A stretch of 64,000 bases of DNA from Gammaproteobacteria bacterium. Lineage in GTDB: Bacteria; Pseudomonadota; Gammaproteobacteria; Pseudomonadales; Pseudohongiellaceae. The notes below the pieces were generated by a model, which was not told where the DNA came from, did no database searches, and saw only the letters and a list, made by a program, of their open reading frames with translations. Made by a program: the position numbers and the translations under genes. Each line of letters starts with the position of its first letter. Position 1 is the first letter of the stretch. Shown piece by piece: positions 43,627-52,011 of the stretch. The DNA lies in NCBI GenBank assembly GCA_008081045.1, contig VMDC01000015.1:178459-242458 (forward strand), read 5' to 3'.

Positions 43627-45180
43627 ATGAACGGCGCCACCGCACTGATCAATACGCTCGCCGACTGCGGCGTAGAATTTTGTATAGCTAACCCCGGCAC
43701 CTCGGAAATGCATCTGGTTCAGGCCCTGGATGCGGTACCGAGAATGAAATCGGTACTGGCCCTGTTCGAAGGTGTCTGCACTGGTGCTGCCGACGGCGTC
43801 GGCCGAATGACCGGAAAACCGGCGGCAACGCTGCTCCATCTCGGTCCCGGCATGGCCAATGGTATTGCCAACTTGCACAATGCGCGCCGGGGCAATGCAC
43901 CAATGATCAACATTATTGGCAATCATCCTAATTATCACGTGGGCTTTGATGCGCCGCTCACCTCTGACATTGACACTCTGGCGCGGAATTTCTCCTGCTG
44001 GATAAAATCTTGCTCAACGTCGGAAACCCTTGCACAGGATGGCGCAGATGCTTACACCGCCTCGCTTCGACAAAGCGCGGGTACCACCGGACAGATCGCA
44101 ACATTGATCATGGGAGCAGACGCCGCCTGGGGAGACAGTCACGGCCCCGTCAGTCCCAACCCGGAACCCGTCCGCGCCACGGTGAATGAAACCGCCGTCA
44201 TAGAGGTTGCCAATATCCTGTCCAAGGGAGGAAAAACGGCGCTGCTTCTGGAAAATCAGGGCGCCGAGCAGGCGGCTATGGAGGTTGCCAGCCGGATCGC
44301 GAGCAAGACCGGATGCCGCTTGCTGAATGGCACCTTCCCCGCCCGCGTTGATGGCGGGCCGGGCCGGGTTTCCGTTGAAAGACTGCCTTATTTTCCGGAA
44401 CAAATACTGGCCGCTCTGAAAGGCACCGAGCACCTCATTCTGGTGGGCGGCGAAATTCCGGCTTCATTTTTCGCCTACCGTGGAATTCCCGGACAGATGG
44501 TGCCGGAGGGTTGCAAAGTGTCCCGGCTGTCCTTCATTGAAGAAGATTCCTTTGAGGCGCTTCAGCGGGTGGCCGAACGCCTCGGCGCGATGCAATCAGA
44601 AGTTACGCGTTTTCAGAAAGCAGACATCGGTAAACCCACGGGAGAACTGAACAACAAATCGACGGTTCAGGCTATTGCCGCCACCATGCCGGAAGACGTC
44701 ATCGTCTGCACTGATTCCGGTGGCGGAAACGCTGCCTATCCTTTTTGTCAGAACACGGCTCCCAACAGCTGGCTCAGTCTTACGGGGGGCGCCATTGGTC
44801 AGGGAGGGCCCTGTGCAACGGGCGCGGCGCTGGCCTGCCCCGACCGACCGGTGCTGGCCTTGCTGGGAGATGGCGGGGCCGCTTACACCATTCAGTGCCT
44901 CTGGACTCAGGCCAGAGAACAGCAGAATGTCACCACCGTAATATTCGCCAACAATTCCTACAACATTCTTAACGTAGAGTACGCGAGACTGGGCGTAGAG
45001 AATCCGGGCGACATTGCCAACAGCCTGTTCGACATCGGCAATCCGGAAATCGACTGGGTAGATCTTGCCAAGGGGTTCGGCGTACCCGGGGCCAAAGCGC
45101 AGTCGGCTGAAGACTTCTGCACACTGCTGGAGAAAAGCTATGCGACCCCGGGACCGTTTCTGATTCAGGCAGGCAGCTGA
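43627..45180 (+). CDS. Thiamine diphosphate-dependent enzyme (acetolactate synthase-like)
   Basis: A 517-residue ThDP enzyme with the N-terminal PYR-domain motif FEGVCTGAADGVGRM (catalytic glutamate near residue 48) and the C-terminal GDGGAAYTIQ...NNSYNILN ThDP-binding motif. It is similar to the acetolactate synthase/benzoylformate decarboxylase group. It is distant enough that the substrate is uncertain. No small acetolactate synthase subunit is present, so a role in branched-chain synthesis is doubtful. It is convergent with a sodium:solute symporter gene (10 bases between the stops). Confidence 0.85.
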   Translation: MNGATALINTLADCGVEFCIANPGTSEMHLVQALDAVPRMKSVLALFEGVCTGAADGVGRMTGKPAATLLHLGPGMANGIANLHNARRGNAPMINIIGNHPNYHVGFDAPLTSDIDTLARNFSCWIKSCSTSETLAQDGADAYTASLRQSAGTTGQIATLIMGADAAWGDSHGPVSPNPEPVRATVNETAVIEVANILSKGGKTALLLENQGAEQAAMEVASRIASKTGCRLLNGTFPARVDGGPGRVSVERLPYFPEQILAALKGTEHLILVGGEIPASFFAYRGIPGQMVPEGCKVSRLSFIEEDSFEALQRVAERLGAMQSEVTRFQKADIGKPTGELNNKSTVQAIAATMPEDVIVCTDSGGGNAAYPFCQNTAPNSWLSLTGGAIGQGGPCATGAALACPDRPVLALLGDGGAAYTIQCLWTQAREQQNVTTVIFANNSYNILNVEYARLGVENPGDIANSLFDIGNPEIDWVDLAKGFGVPGAKAQSAEDFCTLLEKSYATPGPFLIQAGS

Positions 45181-45190
45181 CGGAAAAAAC

Positions 45191-46732
45191 TCAGGCCCAG
45201 TCGAAGTTTCGCTTGATGCTTCCCAGCCTGACATAGAAAGACTCAGCTCTCTCTTCATCACCGTCTGGTCTGGATCCCATCAGGCTTACGACCGGGATCA
45301 CTATCAAAGGCAGCATCAGGGTCAGAAATGAGGGATCCCGCCATTCACCAAGAAAGGTGATCAGTTCATACCATGCCTGCGCAAACCCGCCGGCTGTGGC
45401 ATTTTCCGCCCCGCCGAACAGCGTGTTGAACAACCACATCACCAATCCACCTGCAAACCCGGTCGCCATACCCCAGAACACGCCCTGCTCAGTTGTCCGC
45501 CGCCAGTAAAACACATACCCGACCGCGATAGCCGGGGGCACAACCATCGCAAAGCCCAACAGCAGCAGTTGCAGAACCGAGCTGATATTTCCCAGCCAGG
45601 CGATCACTGCCGCTGCAGTACCGTAAAGCACCGTCACTATTTTGTAGGCGCGCAGCTTGCGGTCGGAGTCATATTCTTTGGCTGCAGGAATCCAGTCATT
45701 CACAAACATGGTAGCGCTGGCCAGCAGAATCGGCGCGCCGGACGAAATGACCGCCGCCAACACCGCCGCCAGAGCAATGCCACCGAGAATCGGCCCGGTG
45801 TCCATGGCCAGCTGCGCGATATTCAGATAGCTGGTCAGGCCGCTTTCAGACCCGTATGTCGCCATAGTCAGAATACCGATAAAACCAGCCACCAGAGGCA
45901 TCAAGGCAGCAATGATTCCGGCCAGAAAGAACCCGGGAATCAGGTAGTCCTGCTTGGCGGCCGAACTCGCGTAATTGGCGTACACCGACGCAGCCGGAGT
46001 GTGAATCGTCGCAGAGATAAAAAGGGCAATAATGGTCGCCCAACCAATGCCGGTGAAGCTCCACCAACTCGACTGCTCTTTACCCGCGTCAGCCAGCATG
46101 CCGTCAGCCAGTGTCGTCACGGCTTCCCAGCCTCCAAGGTTATTCATGGCTATTGTGCCAACCAGCAGTAAGCCGAGAATGATCACAGAACAATGGACGA
46201 CGTTGGCAATAGCGGTGCCTTTAAGCCCCCCTGTCACTGTGAACGTCACAATCAGGAAGCCTCCGATGGCAACCCCTACAACGAACGGCAGGCCGGTCAC
46301 ACCGCTGATAATTGAGCCAATGACATAGGGCTCGATAATGTTCACGACCAGATACTCAGCCTGCACGCAAAGGCTGGTCAGCCATTGGCACCGATAGGAA
46401 CCAAACCGGTAGTCGAAGACCTGACCCACACTGACAACCTGAAGACGGCGATAGGGAATCGCAAAAAACAGGCCCACCAAAAAAAGTGCTGCGAACGAGT
46501 TTACTCCGTACCAGAGATGACCCAGGCCCTCGCTGATCACATCGCCTGCGACCCCATAGGTCCCGGCACCGCCAATGCGAGTGCCTGCCACACCCGCGGC
46601 CAGCATGAAAATACCGAGGCTGCCACCCCCGATCGCCCAGTCACTTGCAGTACTGTTATTGCGATTTAGATAGATGCCGAATGCAGCAAAGAACCCCAGA
46701 TAGAGAATGATAACGGTGGCGGTGATACTCAT
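45191..46732 (-). CDS. Sodium:solute symporter (SSS family)
   Basis: A 513-residue protein with about 13 hydrophobic segments. Family features include AAGVAGTRIGGAGTYGVAGD and GFAMVVPPAIAVGYVFYWR in the C-terminal half, together with the FTVTGGLKGTAIANVVH segment. SSS members couple solute uptake (sugars, carboxylates, amino acids or urea) to Na+. Substrate is unknown; the ThDP enzyme and amidohydrolase around it could use what it imports. Confidence 0.87.
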   Translation of the reverse strand: MSITATVIILYLGFFAAFGIYLNRNNSTASDWAIGGGSLGIFMLAAGVAGTRIGGAGTYGVAGDVISEGLGHLWYGVNSFAALFLVGLFFAIPYRRLQVVSVGQVFDYRFGSYRCQWLTSLCVQAEYLVVNIIEPYVIGSIISGVTGLPFVVGVAIGGFLIVTFTVTGGLKGTAIANVVHCSVIILGLLLVGTIAMNNLGGWEAVTTLADGMLADAGKEQSSWWSFTGIGWATIIALFISATIHTPAASVYANYASSAAKQDYLIPGFFLAGIIAALMPLVAGFIGILTMATYGSESGLTSYLNIAQLAMDTGPILGGIALAAVLAAVISSGAPILLASATMFVNDWIPAAKEYDSDRKLRAYKIVTVLYGTAAAVIAWLGNISSVLQLLLLGFAMVVPPAIAVGYVFYWRRTTEQGVFWGMATGFAGGLVMWLFNTLFGGAENATAGGFAQAWYELITFLGEWRDPSFLTLMLPLIVIPVVSLMGSRPDGDEERAESFYVRLGSIKRNFDWA

Positions 46733-47016
46733 GCGCGGCTCCTGCTGCAGAAATGAGACTTGTTGTTATTGTGTTGTCGGCGCCGCACCCGTCCTTGGGG
46801 TGCATGCGGCCCGCCTGCCAGCTGTCTGGCCCCGCGCTGCCCGCGCCGCTGGCATGATCACGATTGAGCGTTCTTGATGCTCTGTGAGCAGAGTTGACAA
46901 GTTGAAACACTATCGAAGTCAATGCAGACTGCATACTACACTAGCAAAGCATCCGGTATCCACAGCGCAGACAGTGGGTCAAAGACGCGTGCGACACATT
47001 CGTGAGGAGCCTTGAT

Positions 47017-48036
47017 ATGGCGCATCCGACACCGGGCAGCAATTACTGGTTAAATCAGGTCAAAGAAGAAATCATCGACCCTGATCGACCTATCATTGAC
47101 CCCCATCATCATCTGTGGAAAAGGCGTTTTGGCAGTGATTATTTGCTGGACGAACTCTGGTCTGACACCGGCAGCGGACACAATGTGGTCCAGACAGTAT
47201 TCATGGAATGCGGAGCATTTTATCTGCGCGAGGGACCGGAGTATCTCAGACCTCTGGGCGAAACCCGTTACATCTCCGAACTGGCCTCAACAAGCGCCGC
47301 CACTGCCGACCGCGCAACTGTTGCCGGCATCATCGGGCATGCTGACCTAAGGCTCGAAGAGTCGAAACTTGCCGAACTACTCGGGCTGCACCAAGCGGCT
47401 TGTAAAGGGAAATTTCGCGGCATTAGGCATGCCGGAGCGTGCGATGACAGGCCGGAAGATTTGTTTATCCCGGGCCCGGCGCCCAAAGAACTCTATCGCG
47501 ATCCAGCCTTCAGAGAGGGACTCAGGCTTCTGGGAAGCCTCGGTTACACCTATGACACCTGGCACTATCATCACCAAAACTCAGACTTCATTGAGCTCGC
47601 ACAGGCAGTTCCCGAGTGTGTTGTCGTACTGGACCACTTCGGAACACCACTTGGAGAGGGTATCTACCGCAACCACAGAGAAGACATCTATCAAAGCTGG
47701 AAGGAGGATATGCGAAGACTTGCCAGACTCCCCAATGTCTATGTAAAACTTGGCGGGCTGGCGATGCCGGATAACGGCTTCCGGTGGCATCAGGCTCAGA
47801 TACCACCCAGCTCAGATGAAATTATTGCGGAGCAGGAGCAGTACTACCTGCATATGATTGACAGTTTCGGCCCTGAACGCTGCATGTTTGAAAGCAACTT
47901 CCCGGTCGACCGGCTTTCCGTCAGCTATCACGTACTTTATAACGCCTTCAAAAAGATGACTTTACGTTTTTCTGAAGACGAAAAGCATGCCTTGTTCTTC
48001 GGCACAGCGGAAAAAGTCTATTCACTGGCAGATTAA
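47017..48036 (+). CDS. Amidohydrolase family protein (metal-dependent hydrolase)
   Basis: About 339 residues. The N-terminal metal-binding motif IIDPHHHLWK and later LDHFGTPLG and MFESNFPVD strands belong to the amidohydrolase-2 (lactonase/decarboxylase-like) superfamily. These enzymes hydrolyse lactones or decarboxylate aromatic acids. The ATG at 47017 has GAGGAGC six bases upstream, better than the in-frame GTG at 47002. It is followed by a HAD phosphatase gene on the same strand after 8 bases. Confidence 0.85.
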   Translation: MAHPTPGSNYWLNQVKEEIIDPDRPIIDPHHHLWKRRFGSDYLLDELWSDTGSGHNVVQTVFMECGAFYLREGPEYLRPLGETRYISELASTSAATADRATVAGIIGHADLRLEESKLAELLGLHQAACKGKFRGIRHAGACDDRPEDLFIPGPAPKELYRDPAFREGLRLLGSLGYTYDTWHYHHQNSDFIELAQAVPECVVVLDHFGTPLGEGIYRNHREDIYQSWKEDMRRLARLPNVYVKLGGLAMPDNGFRWHQAQIPPSSDEIIAEQEQYYLHMIDSFGPERCMFESNFPVDRLSVSYHVLYNAFKKMTLRFSEDEKHALFFGTAEKVYSLAD

Positions 48037-48044
48037 CAAAAGAC

Positions 48045-48686
48045 ATGCGCTACACCACATTGATCTTTGATCTTGACGGCACGCTGAGCGACCCGGCACT
48101 GGGGGTAGTTCGCTGCATGAACTTTGCACTCACATCCTTTGATCAGCCACCCCGGGCCGATCATGAGATAAAACGGCACATCGGGCCTCCCCTTGAACAA
48201 ATCCTCGCCCTGCTGAGTGACAATGATGATCCGGCCTATGTTTCTGCGCTTGCAGCGCGTTATCGCGAGCGCTATGCAGAGCTGGGGTACCGGGAAAACG
48301 CCCTCTATCCTGAGGCAAAGGCAACGCTTGCTGCCCTGAAAAATTTCGGCTTTCGGCTTGGGGTATGCACCTCCAAACTCAGACCTAACGCCCTTAAAAT
48401 TCTGGAGCTATTCGAAATAGTCCGCTTCTTTGACTTCATCAGCGGCCCCCTTGCAACGGAAACAAAATCGGAACAACTCAGGGATCTGCTGCAAAGCGGC
48501 ACCATTGATTCGGACGCGCTGATGATAGGGGATCGCGCAATTGACCTGCAGGCCGCTCATGAAAATCGACTTCAGAGCGCCGGCGTACTCTGGGGCTACG
48601 GTGGCCGCGAAGAACTGGAATCTGAGCAACCGGCCTTCCTGTTTGACTCTTTTTCAGAGCTGTTTCACGCACTGACTCAGCGCTGA
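48045..48686 (+). CDS. HAD-superfamily phosphatase, phosphoglycolate phosphatase-like
   Basis: A 213-residue HAD hydrolase. The nucleophile motif DLDGT lies at residues 9-13, followed by the VCTSK motif and MIGDRAIDLQAA with the metal-binding aspartates. The cap domain is of the beta-phosphoglucomutase/Gph type. Substrate is unknown. The gene starts 8 bases after the amidohydrolase stop, so they are probably cotranscribed. Confidence 0.87.
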   Translation: MRYTTLIFDLDGTLSDPALGVVRCMNFALTSFDQPPRADHEIKRHIGPPLEQILALLSDNDDPAYVSALAARYRERYAELGYRENALYPEAKATLAALKNFGFRLGVCTSKLRPNALKILELFEIVRFFDFISGPLATETKSEQLRDLLQSGTIDSDALMIGDRAIDLQAAHENRLQSAGVLWGYGGREELESEQPAFLFDSFSELFHALTQR

Positions 48687-48699
48687 ACGGGCAGAATAG

Positions 48700-49122
48700 C
48701 TACTTCTTGCCCAGGCGTTTTATGACCGCGCTGCTGGTCAGCACGATTTGGTCACCGGCCCGAAGCAGACAGCGCATGAATACCATATTGCGACCGCGCC
48801 GAATGGTCTCCGCCTCTCCCGTGATCAGTGCTCCCTCACTGGCAGGCGCGATGAACTCATTGTTGCAGCTCACGGTCACAACACTCTCCGACTCAGAGCC
48901 TCCGTTCGCACCGAGACACAGCGTGTAGTCCGCGAAAGACATCAGCACACCACCGTGCACCGTCTGATGCGCATTGCAGTGGCGGGCCTGAACTCTGAAC
49001 GCCGTTCGCGGGTGCTCTCCGTCCATGTAGAAAAAGAACGGCCCGATATAGTCCTCTGCCGCGTCTCCCTCCCAATGACGGTAGCTCTCGGGAATGTCGT
49101 AATCTTCAGGGTTAAAACTCAT
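48700..49122 (-). CDS. Hotdog-fold thioesterase (PaaI-like)
   Basis: About 140 residues. The HGGVLMSFADYTL segment is the signature of PaaI-type acyl-CoA thioesterases, with the N-terminal MSFNPEDYDIP and central FIAPASEGALITGEAE consistent with it. The ATG at 49122 is used. An in-frame extension upstream runs through a separate small lipoprotein gene in a different frame and is not protein-like, so it is rejected. It lies 13 bases past the HAD gene in convergent orientation. Confidence 0.85.
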   Translation of the reverse strand: MSFNPEDYDIPESYRHWEGDAAEDYIGPFFFYMDGEHPRTAFRVQARHCNAHQTVHGGVLMSFADYTLCLGANGGSESESVVTVSCNNEFIAPASEGALITGEAETIRRGRNMVFMRCLLRAGDQIVLTSSAVIKRLGKK

Positions 49123-49156
49123 GATATCTGAACCTTTTGCCTGTTCGGTCTGCCCA

Positions 49157-49324
49157 TCAGGGGATGAGGGCGTCCACCGCAAGCCCAAGAATCTTGAAAG
49201 GCAGGGTCGCCACTTCCGCCACGACCGAAACAACAGCGCCTGCAGCAGTGCTGACACATGCCGTGAGCAGAACAGAAAGGAGCAGAATACAACAAACTGT
49301 TCGCAATTTTTTAACTTTGGCCAT
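49157..49324 (-). CDS. Small lipoprotein, 55 residues (NF038104-like)
   Basis: A 55-residue protein that begins at ATG 49324 and ends at TGA 49157-49159. It is a short lipoprotein: basic N-terminus MAKVKKLRTV, hydrophobic CCILLLSVLL, lipobox LTAC (C23) and a short mature tail with VVSVVAEVATLPFKILGLAVDALIP. This is the pattern of tiny lipoproteins of about 50-60 residues in gammaproteobacteria with a conserved aliphatic tail. It is followed by the thioesterase gene after 34 bases on the same strand. Function is unknown. It is easily missed because of its length. Confidence 0.78.
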   Translation of the reverse strand: MAKVKKLRTVCCILLLSVLLTACVSTAAGAVVSVVAEVATLPFKILGLAVDALIP

Positions 49325-49463
49325 AGCGTTCCGATGATTGCGAGGTTAACAGGCATGTTATCGATCTTTTGCCCGACTTCTTCAAGGCCGGGCACGGTTA
49401 GCCGAACCCTATTCGACACAGATGGCTGAGCCATCGCCTGCCGCGTTGGGTCGCTCTGCCCGA

Positions 49464-50540
49464 CTAGACAGGCCGGTCGGAAAAATCCCTGATCATCAAA
49501 CGATCCGGATCTTCAACCCCTTGAGCAAATTCCAGTGCCAGTTCGTGGCTGTAATCCAGCACCCGGCGCCAGTTTGCCAGCCTTTCGCTTTCACTGTACC
49601 GCTGGAAGTCATTCCGGTCGGGGATCTTGCCACCCGGCAGACGGGCAGTGAATTCAGCACTGGGAGTCAGTAACACGACATTGTCGAAATGCTTTGATGA
49701 AGGCTGTCGCCAGAACAGCTTTTTGTCAAACCACCCGGGCGTGATAACAGGGCTGAAATGTGGATAGAGAACAAGGCCGTCAATTGCGTGAAATGGCAGA
49801 TCAAAATGATAGTCAGTGATGCCGCCGTCCCAGTAGAGACCCTCGGGCGCTCCCTTGACATTCCTTACCCCCTCCAGCAAAAAAGGGATAGACCCACTGG
49901 CTAACATGGCTTCAGGGACATTGTCCTCGGTTAAAGGGACTATGGCGGTATCCAGATCCGTCAAGGATGCAAACGGACTCTGCCCACTTGCTCGCATGGT
50001 GGTAAAAATCGTTCGCTGAAAGAACCACGAGAGCGAGCGCCTGCTGAACACGTTCGCAATCGCACTTCCCGCCAGCGACAGTTTCTGCAGGCTGGCGGAT
50101 TCAGAACCTGCCAAACCTTTGCAGCGGTCTGCCACGATATGAGTCTGAATCAGCTGATTCGCTGCAATCTCGGCCGCACCGGAAGATCCCAGCGCCGCCG
50201 CTAACATCGAATGCATTTTTTCCGTAATTTCCGCAACGGTCGGCTTGGCAGAGTAAGTCTCCCGGCTATAACGGGCAGCCAGTTCGTCTATTGCCCGCAG
50301 TGGGGTCGCGGTACCAAGACAGCTTAAACGCCAGGCCCCTGCGGATGAGCCGAGCGTCATCAGAGGCTTTTCCCTGGCGGCGAAATAGTCACCGAACAGG
50401 AAGCGGTCCAGGCCATACAGCACGAACCATTTTGGGCCTCCCGAAGCGCCCACCAACAGGGAAAACTGAGCAGGATCGAGCCCGTTCTCTTTGATTCGGC
50501 TTTTGGCTTTCGGGCCAGCATAGATCTCAAGCGCAGACAT
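49464..50540 (-). CDS. Patatin-like phospholipase
   Basis: About 358 residues with the catalytic Ser-Asp dyad of patatins: GSSAG (S66) and DGG (D238), plus the oxyanion loop GASGGPK. It hydrolyses acyl ester bonds of lipids. No signal peptide is visible, so it probably acts in the cytoplasm or on the inner membrane. The ATG at 50540 is used; a weak in-frame extension to 50570 exists. It is divergent from the MFS gene. Confidence 0.87.
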   Translation of the reverse strand: MSALEIYAGPKAKSRIKENGLDPAQFSLLVGASGGPKWFVLYGLDRFLFGDYFAAREKPLMTLGSSAGAWRLSCLGTATPLRAIDELAARYSRETYSAKPTVAEITEKMHSMLAAALGSSGAAEIAANQLIQTHIVADRCKGLAGSESASLQKLSLAGSAIANVFSRRSLSWFFQRTIFTTMRASGQSPFASLTDLDTAIVPLTEDNVPEAMLASGSIPFLLEGVRNVKGAPEGLYWDGGITDYHFDLPFHAIDGLVLYPHFSPVITPGWFDKKLFWRQPSSKHFDNVVLLTPSAEFTARLPGGKIPDRNDFQRYSESERLANWRRVLDYSHELALEFAQGVEDPDRLMIRDFSDRPV

Positions 50541-50642
50541 AAGGCGAGATGATATAATCCGGTTGACCACGGCGCTAGCGCGCCTTGCGTCTCAGTCGGG
50601 TTGTCCAGCCGGACACCCACGTTCCAATTCGGTAGAGCAACT

Positions 50643-51860
50643 ATGAAAGCAACAGCCCTGAGCGCAGCACTGCAAGACCGGAAGACTTTTCTCTACCTCT
50701 TGGCCATAGGCAACACCATCGCATTCGCAACCTGGCAAGTCATGCTGAATAATTTTGTTGTTGAACGGGCATCTTTCAGCGGCGAGGAAATCGGCATATT
50801 GCAGAGCCTGCGGGAAGTCCCCGGCTTTCTGGCGTTCACTGCCATATGGGTGATGCTGATAATCCGTCAGCAGAGCTTTGCCGTTCTGTCCTTGCTGCTC
50901 CTCGGTTTCGGCACTGCGATTACCGCGTTCTACCCCACCGCCATGTGGCTATATTTCAGCACCGTCATCATGTCGATTGGCTTTCACTATCTCGAAACGC
51001 TCCACAATTCGCTGAGCTTGCAATGGCTCTCGACAGATGAAGCGCCAGAGGTGCTGGGTAAGCTTATGAGTGCAAGAGCCATATGCAACTTTTTAGTACT
51101 GGGAAGCCTGTATCTCTACCTGTTGATTTACAGCGTCAACTACGCGCTGGTGTACCTGATCGCGGGGGGCATAGCCATAGCAATCGGTCTGTTTTGCTGG
51201 GCTGGTATCCCGAAATTTGATGATCCGGTTACGCAACGGAAGCAACTTTTTTTACGAAAAAACTACTGGCTTTACTATGCTCTGACATTTCTGGCTGGTG
51301 CCCGTCGTCAGATTTTTGTGGTATTCGCCGGGTTTCTGCTGGTAGAGAAATTTAATTTCCCTGTGGAAAATGTCGTGCTGCTGACTTTAGTCAACGCAGT
51401 ACTCACTTTCTGGCTCGCGCCCAAAATTGGCAGGTTAATCAGCGTAATCGGCGAGAGGCGCGCGCTGACAGTGGAATATATTGGACTTGTTGTCGTTTTT
51501 GTCAGTTACGCATTCGTTGACAGTCTCGCGGTCGCGGTGGCGCTCTATTTGTTGGATCACCTGTTTTTTGCCATGGCGATCGCGATCAAGACCTACTTCC
51601 AGAAAATTGCCAGGCCTGAGGACATTGCAGCAACGTCCTCAATCAGCTTTACCATCAATCACATTGCTGCAGTAGTCTTGCCGGCCTTGCTGGGTCTGGT
51701 CTGGGTCATCAATCACAGTGCCGTTTTTCTCATTGGAGCCGGCATTGCGCTGGGTTCTCTTCTGCTGTCGCAGCTGATCCCGGATTTGCCGGAATTTGGA
51801 CAGGAAACCCGGATCGCTGATCGACTCGATGCCGCCGCCAACCAGTCGAGCCTGTCCTGA
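50643..51860 (+). CDS. MFS transporter
   Basis: About 405 residues with twelve hydrophobic segments. The N-terminal WQVMLNNFVVERASFSGEEIGILQSLRE and the middle KTYFQKIARPEDIAATSSISF suggest an MFS branch common in marine bacteria. Substrate is unknown. The ATG at 50643 is preceded by GAGCAACT; the upstream ATG at 50601 would add 14 residues. It is 151 bases upstream of the SelD fusion, on the same strand. Confidence 0.78.
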   Translation: MKATALSAALQDRKTFLYLLAIGNTIAFATWQVMLNNFVVERASFSGEEIGILQSLREVPGFLAFTAIWVMLIIRQQSFAVLSLLLLGFGTAITAFYPTAMWLYFSTVIMSIGFHYLETLHNSLSLQWLSTDEAPEVLGKLMSARAICNFLVLGSLYLYLLIYSVNYALVYLIAGGIAIAIGLFCWAGIPKFDDPVTQRKQLFLRKNYWLYYALTFLAGARRQIFVVFAGFLLVEKFNFPVENVVLLTLVNAVLTFWLAPKIGRLISVIGERRALTVEYIGLVVVFVSYAFVDSLAVAVALYLLDHLFFAMAIAIKTYFQKIARPEDIAATSSISFTINHIAAVVLPALLGLVWVINHSAVFLIGAGIALGSLLLSQLIPDLPEFGQETRIADRLDAAANQSSLS

Positions 51861-52011
51861 GGTAACCCGCTCTGGCCGGTCTGTACCCCGGGCCGCCTAT
51901 CGGTATGCCTGATGGGTCCGCTGCAGGTACAATGGCTGCAATTCTCGTTAAACTCGAACCGCGCAGAGACAACATTCAGATCAACCACACCGTGTCCCCG
52001 TTCTCTCAAAA

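Noticed and set aside
48700..49434. Long version of the thioesterase reading frame beginning at 49434
   Set aside because: The added 104 residues are not protein-like and overlap the small lipoprotein in another frame. The ATG at 49122 gives a normal PaaI-type length.
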